Notes: generated by a model from the sequence alone, not told the origin. Counted from the first letter of the stretch, positions 1 through 7,418 are shown. The stretch is DNA of 64,000 bases from a virus (IMGVR_UViG_3300008108_000191:1-64000); one strand, 5' to 3'. Translations and numbers: made by a program.

Positions 1-74
1 CCAGTTTCAATACTGGTTGAGGTCGCCACTGCCCACATAATATCAAGTTGTAGTTTATCAGGTAGTTTCTTCAT
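1..74 (-). CDS. partial conserved hypothetical protein (N-terminus only)
   Basis: The ATG at 74 lies inside the end of the upstream gene (17-bp overlap) and opens a frame that stays open to the window edge. It begins MKKLPDKLQLDIMWAVATS. The overlapping start-stop arrangement matches its neighbours. Only about 24 residues are visible, so no function can be given; the reading is supported by frame and context only. Confidence 0.5.
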   Translation of the reverse strand, partial: MKKLPDKLQLDIMWAVATSTSIET

Positions 75-459
75 CTTCCTCATCAGACAGGACAGTTCCC
101 ATAGGACCTTTTTTGATACGCTCCCACTCTTTTTCTGCTTCAAGCATATCATCAAACTTCTTCCTCAGGTCTTCACCCAAAGTCAGTTCAAACTCATCAG
201 CAACCTTACGCATATCTTCTTCTCTTCGGTCTTCACTAAATGCAAGACCACAAGCACCTTTCATAATGTTGATGTCATTATGACCCATCGCACGGGCAAC
301 AGTTGCGAAGAAACGGAACAGTTGATGAACATTAAGGTCTTCAGCAGGAATCTGAAAAGTATAATGCTCTTCAGGAAGCACAGTATCATCAAAACCGCTG
401 CTGTAACTGGTGGAAGTCCATTCAGTATCAAACTGAACCTTGAGAGATGCCTTATACAT
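58..459 (-). CDS. conserved hypothetical phage protein, 133 aa
   Basis: I do not recognise a functional family. The protein starts MYKASLKVQFDTEWTSTSY, has a mixed alpha/beta central part and ends in a charged helix with a very acidic tail (DEEDEETT). An upstream in-frame start at 510 exists, but that extension falls in a terminator/promoter region, so the ATG at 459 is preferred. The sequence just before this ATG is C-rich and shows no Shine-Dalgarno site. It is first in a run of small unknown genes. Confidence 0.75.
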   Translation of the reverse strand: MYKASLKVQFDTEWTSTSYSSGFDDTVLPEEHYTFQIPAEDLNVHQLFRFFATVARAMGHNDINIMKGACGLAFSEDRREEDMRKVADEFELTLGEDLRKKFDDMLEAEKEWERIKKGPMGTVLSDEEDEETT

Positions 460-499
460 TTTGAGGAGGGGGGTGTTTGATTTATAAATGTATAATACC

Positions 500-527
500 A
501 AAAAGAGCACCTGAAATCAAGTGCCCT
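500..527 (-). terminator. Rho-independent terminator after the homing endonuclease gene
   Basis: Read on the minus strand, a 7-8 bp stem (GCACTTGA / TCAGGTGC, one G-T pair) is followed by TTTTT. It sits directly after the stop of the GIY-YIG gene and would insulate it from the next gene. Confidence 0.75.
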
Positions 528-539
528 TGTGACGGTTCT

Positions 540-1145
540 TCAACTGTCCTTTTTTATTTTACGACCAGCAACCCACCCCTCACCAGGACACTCTATCATA
601 AATTTACATTTTTTCCCATCACTCCACCACTTTTTACCTTTATTTTTTATTCCACATTTTATTTTAGTTTCTTCTGAATGTTTTTTCCCCAACTTTGAGT
701 TACTTATTTTTCTTTTATGCTCTTCTGTTATTGGTTTACCTCTAAAAGCATCACCAACTTTTCTTTTATGTTCTTCTGAAAGTTGTTTTCCCTTTTTTGA
801 TTGACTAATTTTTCTTCTTACTTCTTCCGAATGTGTTTTTCCAGTAAAAGAACCAATAGTTATTATTCTTCCAGAAACACCATCACCACCATCAGTTTTA
901 TTATATAAAATACCTGTTCCTAAATCTTTTCTTCCAAAGACAGCAATCATATACTTTTCGTGCTTGAATGCTTCTTCTTCGGTTAAATTTTGTTTGAGAA
1001 ATATTATTCTGGTCTCATCTTTTGGTTTATAACAAGGTCTTCCTCTTTTTTGATATATTCTATATCCAGTCCCTTTACCTATGTAATAAGGTGTTTTATC
1101 CTCACGCAAATATGCATAGGTATAAAATCTGTATGGATTTACCAT
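540..1145 (-). CDS. GIY-YIG homing endonuclease with NUMOD3 repeats, 201 aa
   Basis: A probable free-standing homing endonuclease of the Seg type found in T4-like phages, which cut intron-less or element-less alleles to spread. Near residue 20 is the YYIGKGTG catalytic-core motif. Residues 100-170 hold tandem NUMOD3 DNA-binding motifs (GK.HSEE..RKIS). The C-terminus has a W-DG...PGEGW..GR element common in these proteins. The gene has its own TATAAATA late-type box upstream and a terminator downstream, so it looks like a self-contained insertion among small phage genes. No intron is seen. Confidence 0.9.
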   Translation of the reverse strand: MVNPYRFYTYAYLREDKTPYYIGKGTGYRIYQKRGRPCYKPKDETRIIFLKQNLTEEEAFKHEKYMIAVFGRKDLGTGILYNKTDGGDGVSGRIITIGSFTGKTHSEEVRRKISQSKKGKQLSEEHKRKVGDAFRGKPITEEHKRKISNSKLGKKHSEETKIKCGIKNKGKKWWSDGKKCKFMIECPGEGWVAGRKIKKDS

Positions 1146-1173
1146 AGTTCTACTCTTAAACTAACCGCATTAG

Positions 1174-1181
1174 TATTTATA
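1174..1181 (-). promoter_or_regulatory. late promoter box (TATAAATA) for the GIY-YIG gene
   Basis: A perfect T4-type late box TATAAATA on the minus strand lies about 30 bp before the ATG at 1145. Confidence 0.6.
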
Positions 1182-1244
1182 ATACAAAGGAGAGGATTTC
1201 TCCTCTCCAACCTTACGGATTGCGGTCAGTTAAGGCATTACTAT

Positions 1245-1610
1245 TTAGTCCTCATCATCTTCGTCATCAAACAAATCTACATCAACACCATCAGTAAGTT
1301 GTTTCAATCTATCAAAGAAATCTTCATCAAGAGGATAAACTTTTTCTTCACCCCTATCAATTCTGTCACACATTTCCATCAGGTACTCAAGAAACTCTTT
1401 GGGATAAGTTTCATCCATATTGATACTACACCAAAACCACTGATAACACTCTTCATATGGGTCATCAGTTGGAAGTAGAGCATAGTCTTTATAGTTTCCA
1501 CTAATGAGGTCTCTCCACATCTTAAAGTTATTCCACATCTCCCTCCAACCAGTTTGGAAGCAGTGACCGAAATAATACTCAACCCAGTTCAGTGTAGTCT
1601 TCTTGCTCAT
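1245..1610 (-). CDS. hypothetical protein, 121 aa
   Basis: An unrecognised soluble protein rich in Trp, Tyr and acidic residues (MSKKTTLNWVEYYFGHCF...), ending in a run of Asp/Glu. The ATG is at 1610 and the first 32 bases overlap the end of the upstream gene. It belongs to an array of overlapping small genes; no motif indicates function. Confidence 0.75.
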   Translation of the reverse strand: MSKKTTLNWVEYYFGHCFQTGWREMWNNFKMWRDLISGNYKDYALLPTDDPYEECYQWFWCSINMDETYPKEFLEYLMEMCDRIDRGEEKVYPLDEDFFDRLKQLTDGVDVDLFDDEDDED

Positions 1611-1857
1611 TGAGTTCCTCCCTATAATCCCATCTCCAAGTGCGTGAAAGAATATCTACATCCAGTCCAAACTTATATGCCCAGAACAGAATGGAGAACA
1701 AACCATTAGAACCAAATGTGACTTGTAGATAAGGCCAAGATGGATAATCATTCCAACTAACAGATAGTTGAAGCAGTGACCATTTCTTTAGATTTAAAAC
1801 CTGAATATAAAAGTCATGCCCAAAGTCATAATGGTGCTTAAATTGAAATAGAGTCAT
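1579..1857 (-). CDS. hypothetical protein, 92 aa
   Basis: An unrecognised aromatic-rich protein (MTLFQFKHHYDFGHDFYIQV...). Its start overlaps the stop of the 130-aa gene by four bases (ATGA) and its end overlaps the next gene, indicating translational coupling. A pattern such as SWPYLQVTFGSNGLFSILFW could be beta-rich or weakly hydrophobic, but no clear transmembrane helix is predicted by eye. Confidence 0.7.
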   Translation of the reverse strand: MTLFQFKHHYDFGHDFYIQVLNLKKWSLLQLSVSWNDYPSWPYLQVTFGSNGLFSILFWAYKFGLDVDILSRTWRWDYREELNEQEDYTELG

Positions 1858-2246
1858 CGTCCTGTTACATCCTCATAGTCTTGTAGTTTACCATGTTTGA
1901 AGTGAAGTTTCAACCTAGGCCAATCTTCCCATTTACCCTTCCATTGTTCTGGGTATATTTCAATGTATTTTGTAATAATGTGAACAGCAAACTTACCGTG
2001 CTTTCCTGTAGGTATCCACTCATAGTTTAAGAAAAGATGTTTATCATTATATCGTGGATCATCTTTTTCAATAACCTCAAATGTAGAAGTTCCTTTATAA
2101 TCACCACACCACAAATAACCAGCAGGATCTATCCAGAAGTGAGTCATGGTTCCACTATAACCTTCCTCAATATCTTTGGTTTGGTTTATATCCATGAAAG
2201 GTTCTGGTAGGGGATAACTACTCTTCACCCAGTCAAACATTCCCAT
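1854..2246 (-). CDS. conserved phage protein, 130 aa, unknown function
   Basis: It starts MGMFDWVKSSYPLPEPFMD, a beginning I associate with a small protein shared by many marine T4-like phages (from memory, not searched). The central part (GTMTHFWIDPAGYLWCGDY) looks beta-rich. ATGA overlap with the downstream gene. Role unknown. Confidence 0.8.
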   Translation of the reverse strand: MGMFDWVKSSYPLPEPFMDINQTKDIEEGYSGTMTHFWIDPAGYLWCGDYKGTSTFEVIEKDDPRYNDKHLFLNYEWIPTGKHGKFAVHIITKYIEIYPEQWKGKWEDWPRLKLHFKHGKLQDYEDVTGR

Positions 2247-2261
2247 TAGATTTTCTCCAAA

Positions 2262-2483
2262 TCACAGCAGGTTAGGGCATTTAGTAGCAACAACAGCAAG
2301 GGCAGTGACTTCAATCGCAGGAGATTTGTTAATAACTTTCCTCACATTATTCCCACCAAACTTATCATTTGCTTTGGAATAGGCAATAAGAACAGACTTA
2401 AGAGTATCCATACCCTGTGCTTTCGCAGCACAGAAGTCACCAGCAACAAAATTAAGTAATGTGAGTAGTGTGAGTTCGGTCAT
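2262..2483 (-). CDS. hypothetical protein, 73 aa
   Basis: A small mostly helical protein (MTELTLLTLLNFVAGDFCAAK...). It overlaps the upstream gene by four bases. The N-terminal part is hydrophobic but broken by polar residues, so membrane insertion is uncertain. No family recognised. Confidence 0.65.
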   Translation of the reverse strand: MTELTLLTLLNFVAGDFCAAKAQGMDTLKSVLIAYSKANDKFGGNNVRKVINKSPAIEVTALAVVATKCPNLL

Positions 2484-2668
2484 TGTCTTAGGTAGTTTGT
2501 TTTTTCTGTATCAAAATAAGTCCATTTTGCTATTTTAAGGCACATCCGAATTGTTTGATGTTCACGAGCATACAATTCCCAGTCACCTTTACACATAGCA
2601 TTGTATCGCCTTTGATAGGCACATTGCCAAACATCACGAAAGATTTTATCTTTTTCAGTCAAAGACAT
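2480..2668 (-). CDS. hypothetical protein, 62 aa
   Basis: A small basic helical protein (MSLTEKDKIFRDVWQCAYQR...) between two overlapping neighbours. Unknown function; support is frame continuity, an ATG start and start-stop overlaps on both sides. Confidence 0.65.
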   Translation of the reverse strand: MSLTEKDKIFRDVWQCAYQRRYNAMCKGDWELYAREHQTIRMCLKIAKWTYFDTEKTNYLRQ

Positions 2669-2844
2669 ATCTTTTCACCACAAATCCACTGCTTTCCATT
2701 ACGATGGAGTTCATAATAACCAATCCAGTCACGCTTCACATAAAGATAATGTGTGCCGTCTTCTCTCTCACAAATAAAGTCACACTTGTGAGGAGAATAG
2801 AGACGAAGTTCAATTACCTTGTCGTTTTTGTTCAGCATATTCAA
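2659..2844 (-). CDS. hypothetical protein, 61 aa
   Basis: A small beta-rich protein (core VIELRLYSPHKCDFICERED, later WIGYYELHRNGKQW). ATGs at 2844 and 2838 are both possible starts. It overlaps the upstream 47-aa gene by 35 bases and the downstream gene by 10. Two Cys pairs are present but not in a classical zinc-ribbon spacing. Unknown function. Confidence 0.6.
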   Translation of the reverse strand: MNMLNKNDKVIELRLYSPHKCDFICEREDGTHYLYVKRDWIGYYELHRNGKQWICGEKICL

Positions 2845-2953
2845 TCACAATTTTCTTGTGCTCTTTATACTTATCAGTTACAAGAACGGTGTAAAGTTTT
2901 CCACCAAGTTCTTCTGCTACTGTTTCCAGCAGGGTTTGTTGTTCAGGAGTCAT
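2810..2953 (-). CDS. small hypothetical protein, 47 aa
   Basis: Starts MTPEQQTLLETVAEELGG and ends in a Lys-rich helix. The gene begins just after the stop of the 2955-3200 gene and runs 35 bases into the next, the same tight packing as its neighbours. It fills what would otherwise be a gap. Function unknown. Confidence 0.6.
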   Translation of the reverse strand: MTPEQQTLLETVAEELGGKLYTVLVTDKYKEHKKIVIEYAEQKRQGN

Positions 2954-2954
2954 A

Positions 2955-3200
2955 TTAAGAAATAGATTTTAAACCGTCAATAACTTCTTGAAACTTATCG
3001 GCACGGGTCTTATGCTCCGCAACATTTTGTCCAAGCACATCCACAATATCGTCCAGGATTACATCCACTGGAGCATCAGTATCAAAGTATTGTTGGATTG
3101 CTTCGGAAAGATATCTCCTCCGACTCCATTCCATACTGTAGGGTTTGTAGTCCATGACGATAGAGTATTTGCTAGGTATTATAGGGTCTTTAATCTTCAT
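2955..3200 (-). CDS. hypothetical protein, 81 aa
   Basis: The ATG at 3200 (MKIKDPIIPSKYSIVMDY) is preferred over an in-frame TTG six bases upstream. It overlaps the previous gene by 11 bases. The C-terminal half is helical and acidic (DDIVDVLGQNVAEHKTRAD). Unknown function. Confidence 0.65.
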   Translation of the reverse strand: MKIKDPIIPSKYSIVMDYKPYSMEWSRRRYLSEAIQQYFDTDAPVDVILDDIVDVLGQNVAEHKTRADKFQEVIDGLKSIS

Positions 3201-3345
3201 TGTCAAGCTCTCTCAAGTAATCAGTCCACCAATCAGGATCTTTCTGCATTTTCCAGTTAGGAACATCAAGACCACGCTCAAAATACCACTGCCAGATTGC
3301 CTGCTCAATTATTTCTTTTGTTTCAATAATCTTCGCCTTCCTCAT
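3190..3345 (-). CDS. hypothetical protein, about 51 aa
   Basis: Starts MRKAKIIETKEIIEQAIWQW. I chose this ATG because GGAG lies seven bases before it. An in-frame ORF extends up to 3435, but that part overlaps the upstream membrane-protein gene almost completely and has no ribosome site. The sequence is Trp-rich and ends in RELDNED. Unknown function. Confidence 0.55.
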   Translation of the reverse strand: MRKAKIIETKEIIEQAIWQWYFERGLDVPNWKMQKDPDWWTDYLRELDNED

Positions 3346-3514
3346 CAGAGTCTCCATATGGGTCTTCCACATAAGGTCCGTGTGGTCGTTTGGCGTCATC
3401 TCTGACATACTTCTGCTCCATATTAACAGTAGCAATCCATACTGAGAGTTTCATCACTAACCATATCGTAAAAAGGGGTAAAAAACAGAGTGATAAAATT
3501 ATAACATTTTTCAT
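3323..3514 (-). CDS. small membrane protein, 63 aa
   Basis: Residues 4-29 form one hydrophobic segment (IILSLCFLPLFTIWLV then VWIATV), followed by a soluble acidic tail (DSDEEGEDY). This suggests a single-span inner-membrane protein with a cytoplasmic tail. It overlaps the upstream 2OG oxygenase gene by four bases. No family known to me. Confidence 0.65.
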   Translation of the reverse strand: MKNVIILSLCFLPLFTIWLVMKLSVWIATVNMEQKYVRDDAKRPHGPYVEDPYGDSDEEGEDY

Positions 3515-4098
3515 ACAAATACATGCGATATTGCATTAAAACTAACAACTATTCGGTTATCCATACTATTATCAAAGGAACCATGTTTCAACCAACCAGG
3601 AAATAGTATTAGGTCACAATTCTTTGGTTGTATCCAAAAAGTTTCATAGTTGTACCAGTTTCTCTCCAAGTAGAACTGGTTTGAAATATATGGGTTTGGT
3701 GTTGAGAAGTTTAGTTTTCCCCCCTCTTCAGTTATATTTAAGTACAAAGCACCAGAAACTTCAGCATTTGGATGCGTATGATACTTCAATACACTATTAG
3801 AGTTCTGTATATTTGCCCAGGTATTAAAAATCTTAAGAGGTGGCAAACCAAATATCTTACCATACTCATTTACAGACTGCTCTAAACGGTTCAGTAACTG
3901 TTTACCTAAGTCCTTATTGATTTCTTTCTTGTAGTAGTGTGTAGAAGAAGCGTCACCAGACAGTGCTGAATGTTGATGATACTTTGCATTTTTTAGTTTG
4001 TCACACAATCTTACCCTTTCTTCATCATTGATGAAGTTTGAAATATGTGATACTGGAACAGGAAATGCTTCTATCAGTTTCTTGTCTTCGTCATTCAT
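3511..4098 (-). CDS. 2-oxoglutarate/Fe(II)-dependent oxygenase family protein, 195 aa
   Basis: Resembles the small 2OG-FeII_Oxy_5 type oxygenases common in marine cyanophages. Around residue 107 is HTHPNAEVSGALYLNI, giving the first His and the typical SG.LYL strand. PGWLKHGSFDN at about 168-176 supplies the distal His (172), and NRIVVSFNA at 181-189 supplies the Arg (182) that would bind 2-oxoglutarate. Substrate unknown. One of three full-length 2OG-type proteins in the window. ATGA overlap with the next gene. Confidence 0.8.
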   Translation of the reverse strand: MNDEDKKLIEAFPVPVSHISNFINDEERVRLCDKLKNAKYHQHSALSGDASSTHYYKKEINKDLGKQLLNRLEQSVNEYGKIFGLPPLKIFNTWANIQNSNSVLKYHTHPNAEVSGALYLNITEEGGKLNFSTPNPYISNQFYLERNWYNYETFWIQPKNCDLILFPGWLKHGSFDNSMDNRIVVSFNAISHVFV

Positions 4099-4295
4099 TC
4101 TTCAATCTCCCAGCATTTTTGGAACTTATCTCTCAACTCATTGATTTTAACATTATGTTGAAACTCCATAATGTGATCTTTTATTTCCTTCTCCTCATCA
4201 GTAAAGTCCATACGATATTTAAGTTTAGTATCAACAAGACGCACCATTTCCATATAGAACTCAGTGCCTTTGTGAATAAACTCTTCGTAGGTCAT
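4095..4295 (-). CDS. hypothetical protein, 66 aa
   Basis: A fully helical, charged protein (MTYEEFIHKGTEFYMEMVRL...) with coiled-coil-like spacing. Start and stop overlap both neighbours by four bases. Unknown function. Confidence 0.7.
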   Translation of the reverse strand: MTYEEFIHKGTEFYMEMVRLVDTKLKYRMDFTDEEKEIKDHIMEFQHNVKINELRDKFQKCWEIEE

Positions 4296-4534
4296 TCAAA
4301 CAAACCGTTATCTTTCATATACTGAAGTGTTTCTTTCATACCACCAACATGCTTAAACCCAATATTAATTTGAGGGTATTCAGCATCAGAACCAAACTCT
4401 GCTTCAAATCCTCTTTGAGTGAAGTGTTGGTTCAACTTATATTCAAGAAACTCACCACCAAGTGCTCTTAAGAGCATACCAATACGCTCACACTCTTGAC
4501 TTCCGTTAGAATAAATTACTGCTGTTTCAGTCAC
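4292..4534 (-). CDS. glutaredoxin-like fold protein lacking the CxxC motif, about 80 aa
   Basis: I use a GTG start at 4534 because GGAGG lies four bases upstream. The frame extends to 4624, but that part overlaps the preceding gene. The sequence TETAVIYSNGSQECERI..L followed by FGSDAEYPQINIGFKHVGG reads like a thioredoxin/glutaredoxin fold: strand, active-site turn, helix, then a 'YPQI' cis-Pro loop and a GG turn. The active-site turn is SNGSQEC rather than CxxC, so it may be non-catalytic or use one Cys. Confidence 0.6.
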   Translation of the reverse strand: MTETAVIYSNGSQECERIGMLLRALGGEFLEYKLNQHFTQRGFEAEFGSDAEYPQINIGFKHVGGMKETLQYMKDNGLFE

Positions 4535-4844
4535 GCTGCCTCCAATCAGTTTCGTCATCGTCTCTCTTAAACCAGTCAAGAAGATCGTCTGGACTATCAA
4601 AACCACGACGACCAAATCGCTCATGTCCTAAACCACCAATATCAAGTTGGTTCATAAAGTCATCCATATCGTCCATATCAGGATTCTCTGCTCTTCTTCT
4701 TGCCTGACGAAGTATTGTTGCAGCAGAACGATTAGACTTAGCAAGTTTTTCTGCCCAAATCATATCTTCCAAACTCACTTCTTCGTGTAGAACAATCTTC
4801 TCACAAATTGCTTCAAGACGAAGACGATATTGCGTAGAGAGCAT
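4527..4844 (-). CDS. conserved hypothetical cyanophage protein, 105 aa
   Basis: Helical, with an acidic Met/Asp-rich middle (PDMDDMDDFMNQLDIGG) and a C-terminal DDLLDWFKRDDDETD. GGAG sits six bases before the ATG and a late box lies 20 bp further up, so it heads a small late transcription unit. Function unknown. Confidence 0.75.
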   Translation of the reverse strand: MLSTQYRLRLEAICEKIVLHEEVSLEDMIWAEKLAKSNRSAATILRQARRRAENPDMDDMDDFMNQLDIGGLGHERFGRRGFDSPDDLLDWFKRDDDETDWRQRD

Positions 4845-4863
4845 ACTTTACTCCTGGTATGGT

Positions 4864-5100
4864 CTATTTATTTTCATCAAAGTATTTCTGTAACTCTTTA
4901 GCGAGTTTCATAGAACGACGCCACATTAGATATTTTACCACAGGATTACGGGGATTGTGCGTAATCCACCACCACTGACGCTGAATGTATGCTTTTGCTA
5001 ACCTATACACATAATAAAAAGCAGCGGCAACGCTCTCATCAGTTACGATGAAATACGCAGCCACTGCGAAAACAAACAGTAGAAATAGTTGATAGTTCAT
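4864..5100 (-). CDS. small membrane protein, 78 aa
   Basis: The N-terminus is a hydrophobic helix (residues 4-19, LFLLFVFAVAAYFIV) followed by an aromatic amphipathic stretch and a basic C-terminus (MWRRSMKLAKELQKYF). Probably a single-span inner-membrane protein. Its start overlaps the stop of the upstream gene (ATGA). Confidence 0.7.
   Translation of the reverse strand: MNYQLFLLFVFAVAAYFIVTDESVAAAFYYVYRLAKAYIQRQWWWITHNPRNPVVKYLMWRRSMKLAKELQKYFDENK
4865..4872 (-). promoter_or_regulatory. late promoter box (AATAAATA) for the 105-aa gene
   Basis: AATAAATA on the minus strand, about 20 bp before the ATG at 4844, overlapping the end of the upstream membrane-protein gene. Confidence 0.5.
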
Positions 5101-5276
5101 GTACTAAACTCCTCACCTCTACGGGAGTTTAGATACTCAAGAACTTCTTGTCTCCATTCAAGTAACTCATTGTAACACTTTTGGTTGTGAGCACACTGTC
5201 TCAACTCATGGTCTGGTTTCAATACACTTTCAATAAACAATCCAAGAGCATCCTTGCGTTTTTGTTCTTTGTTCAT
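5097..5276 (-). CDS. small hypothetical protein, 59 aa
   Basis: Starts MNKEQKRKDALGLFIESVLK, has a Cys pair (RQCAHNQKCYNE) and a helical C-terminus ending GEEFST. It ends with an ATGA overlap into the membrane-protein gene. A TTTAAATA box lies about 18 bp upstream of the ATG. Unknown function. Confidence 0.65.
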   Translation of the reverse strand: MNKEQKRKDALGLFIESVLKPDHELRQCAHNQKCYNELLEWRQEVLEYLNSRRGEEFST

Positions 5277-5303
5277 GAGTTGCTTTCAGTTATAGTATTT
5301 AAA

Positions 5304-5531
5304 CTACTTCTTCTTGGACTTTTTGATTTCCTTAAGAATGTAGCTCTTGGCGGCAGTATAGTTTCGTGCTTCATGAACAACAGAACCATTGTTAATGATA
5401 GCAAAACCTTTAGAACCAATGATGGGAACCGCTGCCCACATTCCATCATTGGTTACATAACCTTCAGGATCTCCTGTCTTTGGGTCAAGAATACCAGGAC
5501 GATCGATGAAAGGTTTTTGAAATTTACCCAT
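5304..5531 (-). CDS. conserved hypothetical protein, 75 aa
   Basis: MGKFQKPFIDRPGILDP... has a beta-rich centre (MWAAVPIIGSKGFAIINNGS) and a very basic C-terminal helix (LKEIKKSKKK) that could bind nucleic acid. It shares its last base with the start region of the upstream gene's stop. Function unknown. Confidence 0.7.
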   Translation of the reverse strand: MGKFQKPFIDRPGILDPKTGDPEGYVTNDGMWAAVPIIGSKGFAIINNGSVVHEARNYTAAKSYILKEIKKSKKK

Positions 5532-5671
5532 TAGAATACAGCGGTAACGCCAATAACTTTAGCATTAGGATTACGGGCAAGTGCTACCTTTCGTGCTTCT
5601 TGATAGTCACGACAGATTACTTCCTCATAGAAGACTTGACCAGCAACAAAGAGTTGAACTCGGCACTTCAT
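5531..5671 (-). CDS. small conserved cyanophage protein, 46 aa
   Basis: MKCRVQLFVAGQVFYEEV then DYQEARKVALARNPNAKV and VIGVTAVF reads as beta-beta-alpha-beta, and I recall very similar 46-aa proteins in many marine T4-like phages. Ribosome site GAAAGGAAA lies five bases before the ATG. A sigma70-like promoter (TTGTGC, 17 bp, TATAAT) sits just upstream. Confidence 0.75.
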   Translation of the reverse strand: MKCRVQLFVAGQVFYEEVICRDYQEARKVALARNPNAKVIGVTAVF

Positions 5672-5694
5672 GGTAGTTTCCTTTCGGTGTTGGT

Positions 5695-5723
5695 ATTATA
5701 GCAGAAAAGTCAGCGACGCACAA
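5695..5723 (-). promoter_or_regulatory. sigma70-like promoter for the 46-aa gene
   Basis: Minus strand: -35 TTGTGC (5723-5718), 17-bp spacer, perfect -10 TATAAT (5700-5695). It overlaps the 3' end of uvsW. Confidence 0.6.
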
Positions 5724-6951
5724 CAGATACAGCAGGCAAACCCTGTTGGAAAACGGTGTCTACGACCGCTTGGACGCTCTTGGCGGTGCTGATGCCCACC
5801 TTATCGTAGACAGGCACACAGACGAGTCCAAAGGTCTTCTGAGCGCCTCCAAGACGGATCACACGCCCGATAGACTGAGAGATTCCAATGTAGTCCATGT
5901 TACGCATAAACAGGACTGCCTCAAGTCCAGAGACATTGATACCTTCAGACAGAATAGAGTGGTGAAGAACCACAAACTTCTTGGAAGGATCTTTGCCCCA
6001 AGCATTCAGGGTATCAAAGAATACTTCACGGTTGACTTTCTGACCGTCAATAACACCACCAGTCTTAGCAGTGATATACATGCAGGAATAACCACGCTCA
6101 GTCAACTCCTTACGGAAGTCAGACTCACTCAGCAGTTTGATAATCTGTTTGGTAGAACGAGCACAGATCAGAATCTTACCCAGATCATTGTCGTCAATAG
6201 TATCCAGAAGATTCTGAGAGTCACGGTCAGCAATCATCTGTTTGTCCTGAACCATCTCAAGTTGCTTCACAACAACCTTAGGAGGAAGAATGTAACCTTC
6301 CTCAACCAACTTAGGAGCAGGAACATTACAGATGACTTTACCGTAGACTTCTACATCATTCATCCCAGGCTTGGAAACAGTAAGAGAATGCTTAGGAGTA
6401 GCAGTGAAGAAATAGCAGCGGTTAGCAGTAGAAGAGAAGTGCTCCGTAGCAGGGAAAAAGTTACGTTGGACGGAATTGTGCGCTTCATCAAAGTAAATGC
6501 AGTCAACGTTGATGTCCGCCTCTTGAAGACGGGGCAGAGAGTGATAGGTAGTGAAGATCAGTTGCTTGCGATATGCTTGCTTAGACCAGTTGTGAATAAT
6601 AGCAGGGCGAGTGCTGCTGAAGTGATGAGTCTCACCACTATGAACGTGCATCACAGCAACATCAGTGTGAAATTCAAGAAACTCAGCAGAGAGTTGCTCG
6701 GCAAGCAGGATACGAGGAGCAACTACAACAATGACTCCAGCATCATAAGCATTCAGATAATCAAGAGAATCCTTGATCATGCACATAGTCTTACCACCGC
6801 CCGTAGGAACGATGATTTGACCCTTCTCAAACGCCAGCATAGCGTCAGTAGCATCCTGCTGGTGGGGACGGAGTTGCATCACTTCCTCATCGACGATAGA
6901 CTTATTATAGCACGGAGGGGACTCTACCGATGAACCCTGTGCCAGTTTCAT
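5710..6951 (-). CDS. uvsW: UvsW-like superfamily 2 DNA helicase, 413 aa
   Basis: ATP-dependent helicase equivalent to T4 UvsW, which unwinds R-loops and branched DNA and helps shift from origin- to recombination-driven replication. Visible motifs: LRPHQQDA (Q-like), VPTGGGKT (Walker A, about residue 52), FDEAH (DEAH box, about 156), FTATP (motif III), and the C-terminal helicase part with SEGINV and QSIGRVIR. The ATG at 6951 has AAGGGA upstream and lies about 45 bp after a sigma70 promoter; an alternative ATG at 6879 has GAGG upstream. Shorter than T4 UvsW, which has an extra N-terminal domain. Its base composition is visibly richer in G+C than its neighbours. Confidence 0.92.
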   Translation of the reverse strand: MKLAQGSSVESPPCYNKSIVDEEVMQLRPHQQDATDAMLAFEKGQIIVPTGGGKTMCMIKDSLDYLNAYDAGVIVVVAPRILLAEQLSAEFLEFHTDVAVMHVHSGETHHFSSTRPAIIHNWSKQAYRKQLIFTTYHSLPRLQEADINVDCIYFDEAHNSVQRNFFPATEHFSSTANRCYFFTATPKHSLTVSKPGMNDVEVYGKVICNVPAPKLVEEGYILPPKVVVKQLEMVQDKQMIADRDSQNLLDTIDDNDLGKILICARSTKQIIKLLSESDFRKELTERGYSCMYITAKTGGVIDGQKVNREVFFDTLNAWGKDPSKKFVVLHHSILSEGINVSGLEAVLFMRNMDYIGISQSIGRVIRLGGAQKTFGLVCVPVYDKVGISTAKSVQAVVDTVFQQGLPAVSVVRR

Positions 6952-7000
6952 AACTGTCCCTTTAAGAGCTCATACTCTCATCTTCAACCGGGACAAAGGT

Positions 7001-7029
7001 AGTCTACAGGGTTTTTATGAGTTCGTCAA
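7001..7029 (-). promoter_or_regulatory. sigma70-like promoter for uvsW
   Basis: Minus strand: TTGACG (7029-7024), 17-bp spacer, TAGACT (7006-7001). The -35 overlaps the stop codon of the upstream zinc-ribbon gene. The same TTGACG arrangement precedes gp32. Confidence 0.6.
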
Positions 7030-7391
7030 GTGTTTTCTTTCCAGTCACTAATATGACTCAACTCATGCTTAGTTTCCTCATCAAAACTATCAACAATAGT
7101 TTCATATTCATCCTCTGCCCATTTTCTATCTGATTCTTCCCATTTACCTAAGGGACAAGAAGCAGCAGAGAACTTTACTTTAGCAGCAAGAAAGCAACCA
7201 CATTCTTTACATCTGTGTTGAATATCATCATAGGCAGGACAAGCCCTACAGGTGTTTATTCTTGCTCTCTGGATACCTTCAGACACGGCAACAGATGCTG
7301 TACCTTCAGCAAATGCTTTTCTTGCTATCTGTAGAGCAAAAGAAGCTAAGTTCTTACCTTGTTGTGATAAAGAAGGATACTCGTTTTCCAT
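7026..7391 (-). CDS. zinc-ribbon protein next to tail fibres, 121 aa
   Basis: An N-terminal helix is followed by a Cys-rich module at about residues 48-83: TCRACPAY, RCKECGCFLAAKVKFS, SCPLGKW. The CxxC / CxxCxC / C arrangement indicates a bound zinc. The same module is found alone in the 51-aa gene at 23466-23621. Both sit next to Gly-rich fibre genes, so a role in fibre assembly is possible but unproven. Confidence 0.75.
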   Translation of the reverse strand: MENEYPSLSQQGKNLASFALQIARKAFAEGTASVAVSEGIQRARINTCRACPAYDDIQHRCKECGCFLAAKVKFSAASCPLGKWEESDRKWAEDEYETIVDSFDEETKHELSHISDWKENT

Positions 7392-7418
7392 TACAAACCA
7401 TCATCTAGTTTATGTATC

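Noticed and set aside
990-1478. 162-aa plus-strand ORF
   Set aside because: Overlaps the GIY-YIG gene and the next minus-strand gene; no motif.
5746-6933. 395-aa ORF on the plus strand
   Set aside because: Exactly antisense to uvsW, which has clear helicase motifs; the plus reading has no recognisable domain.
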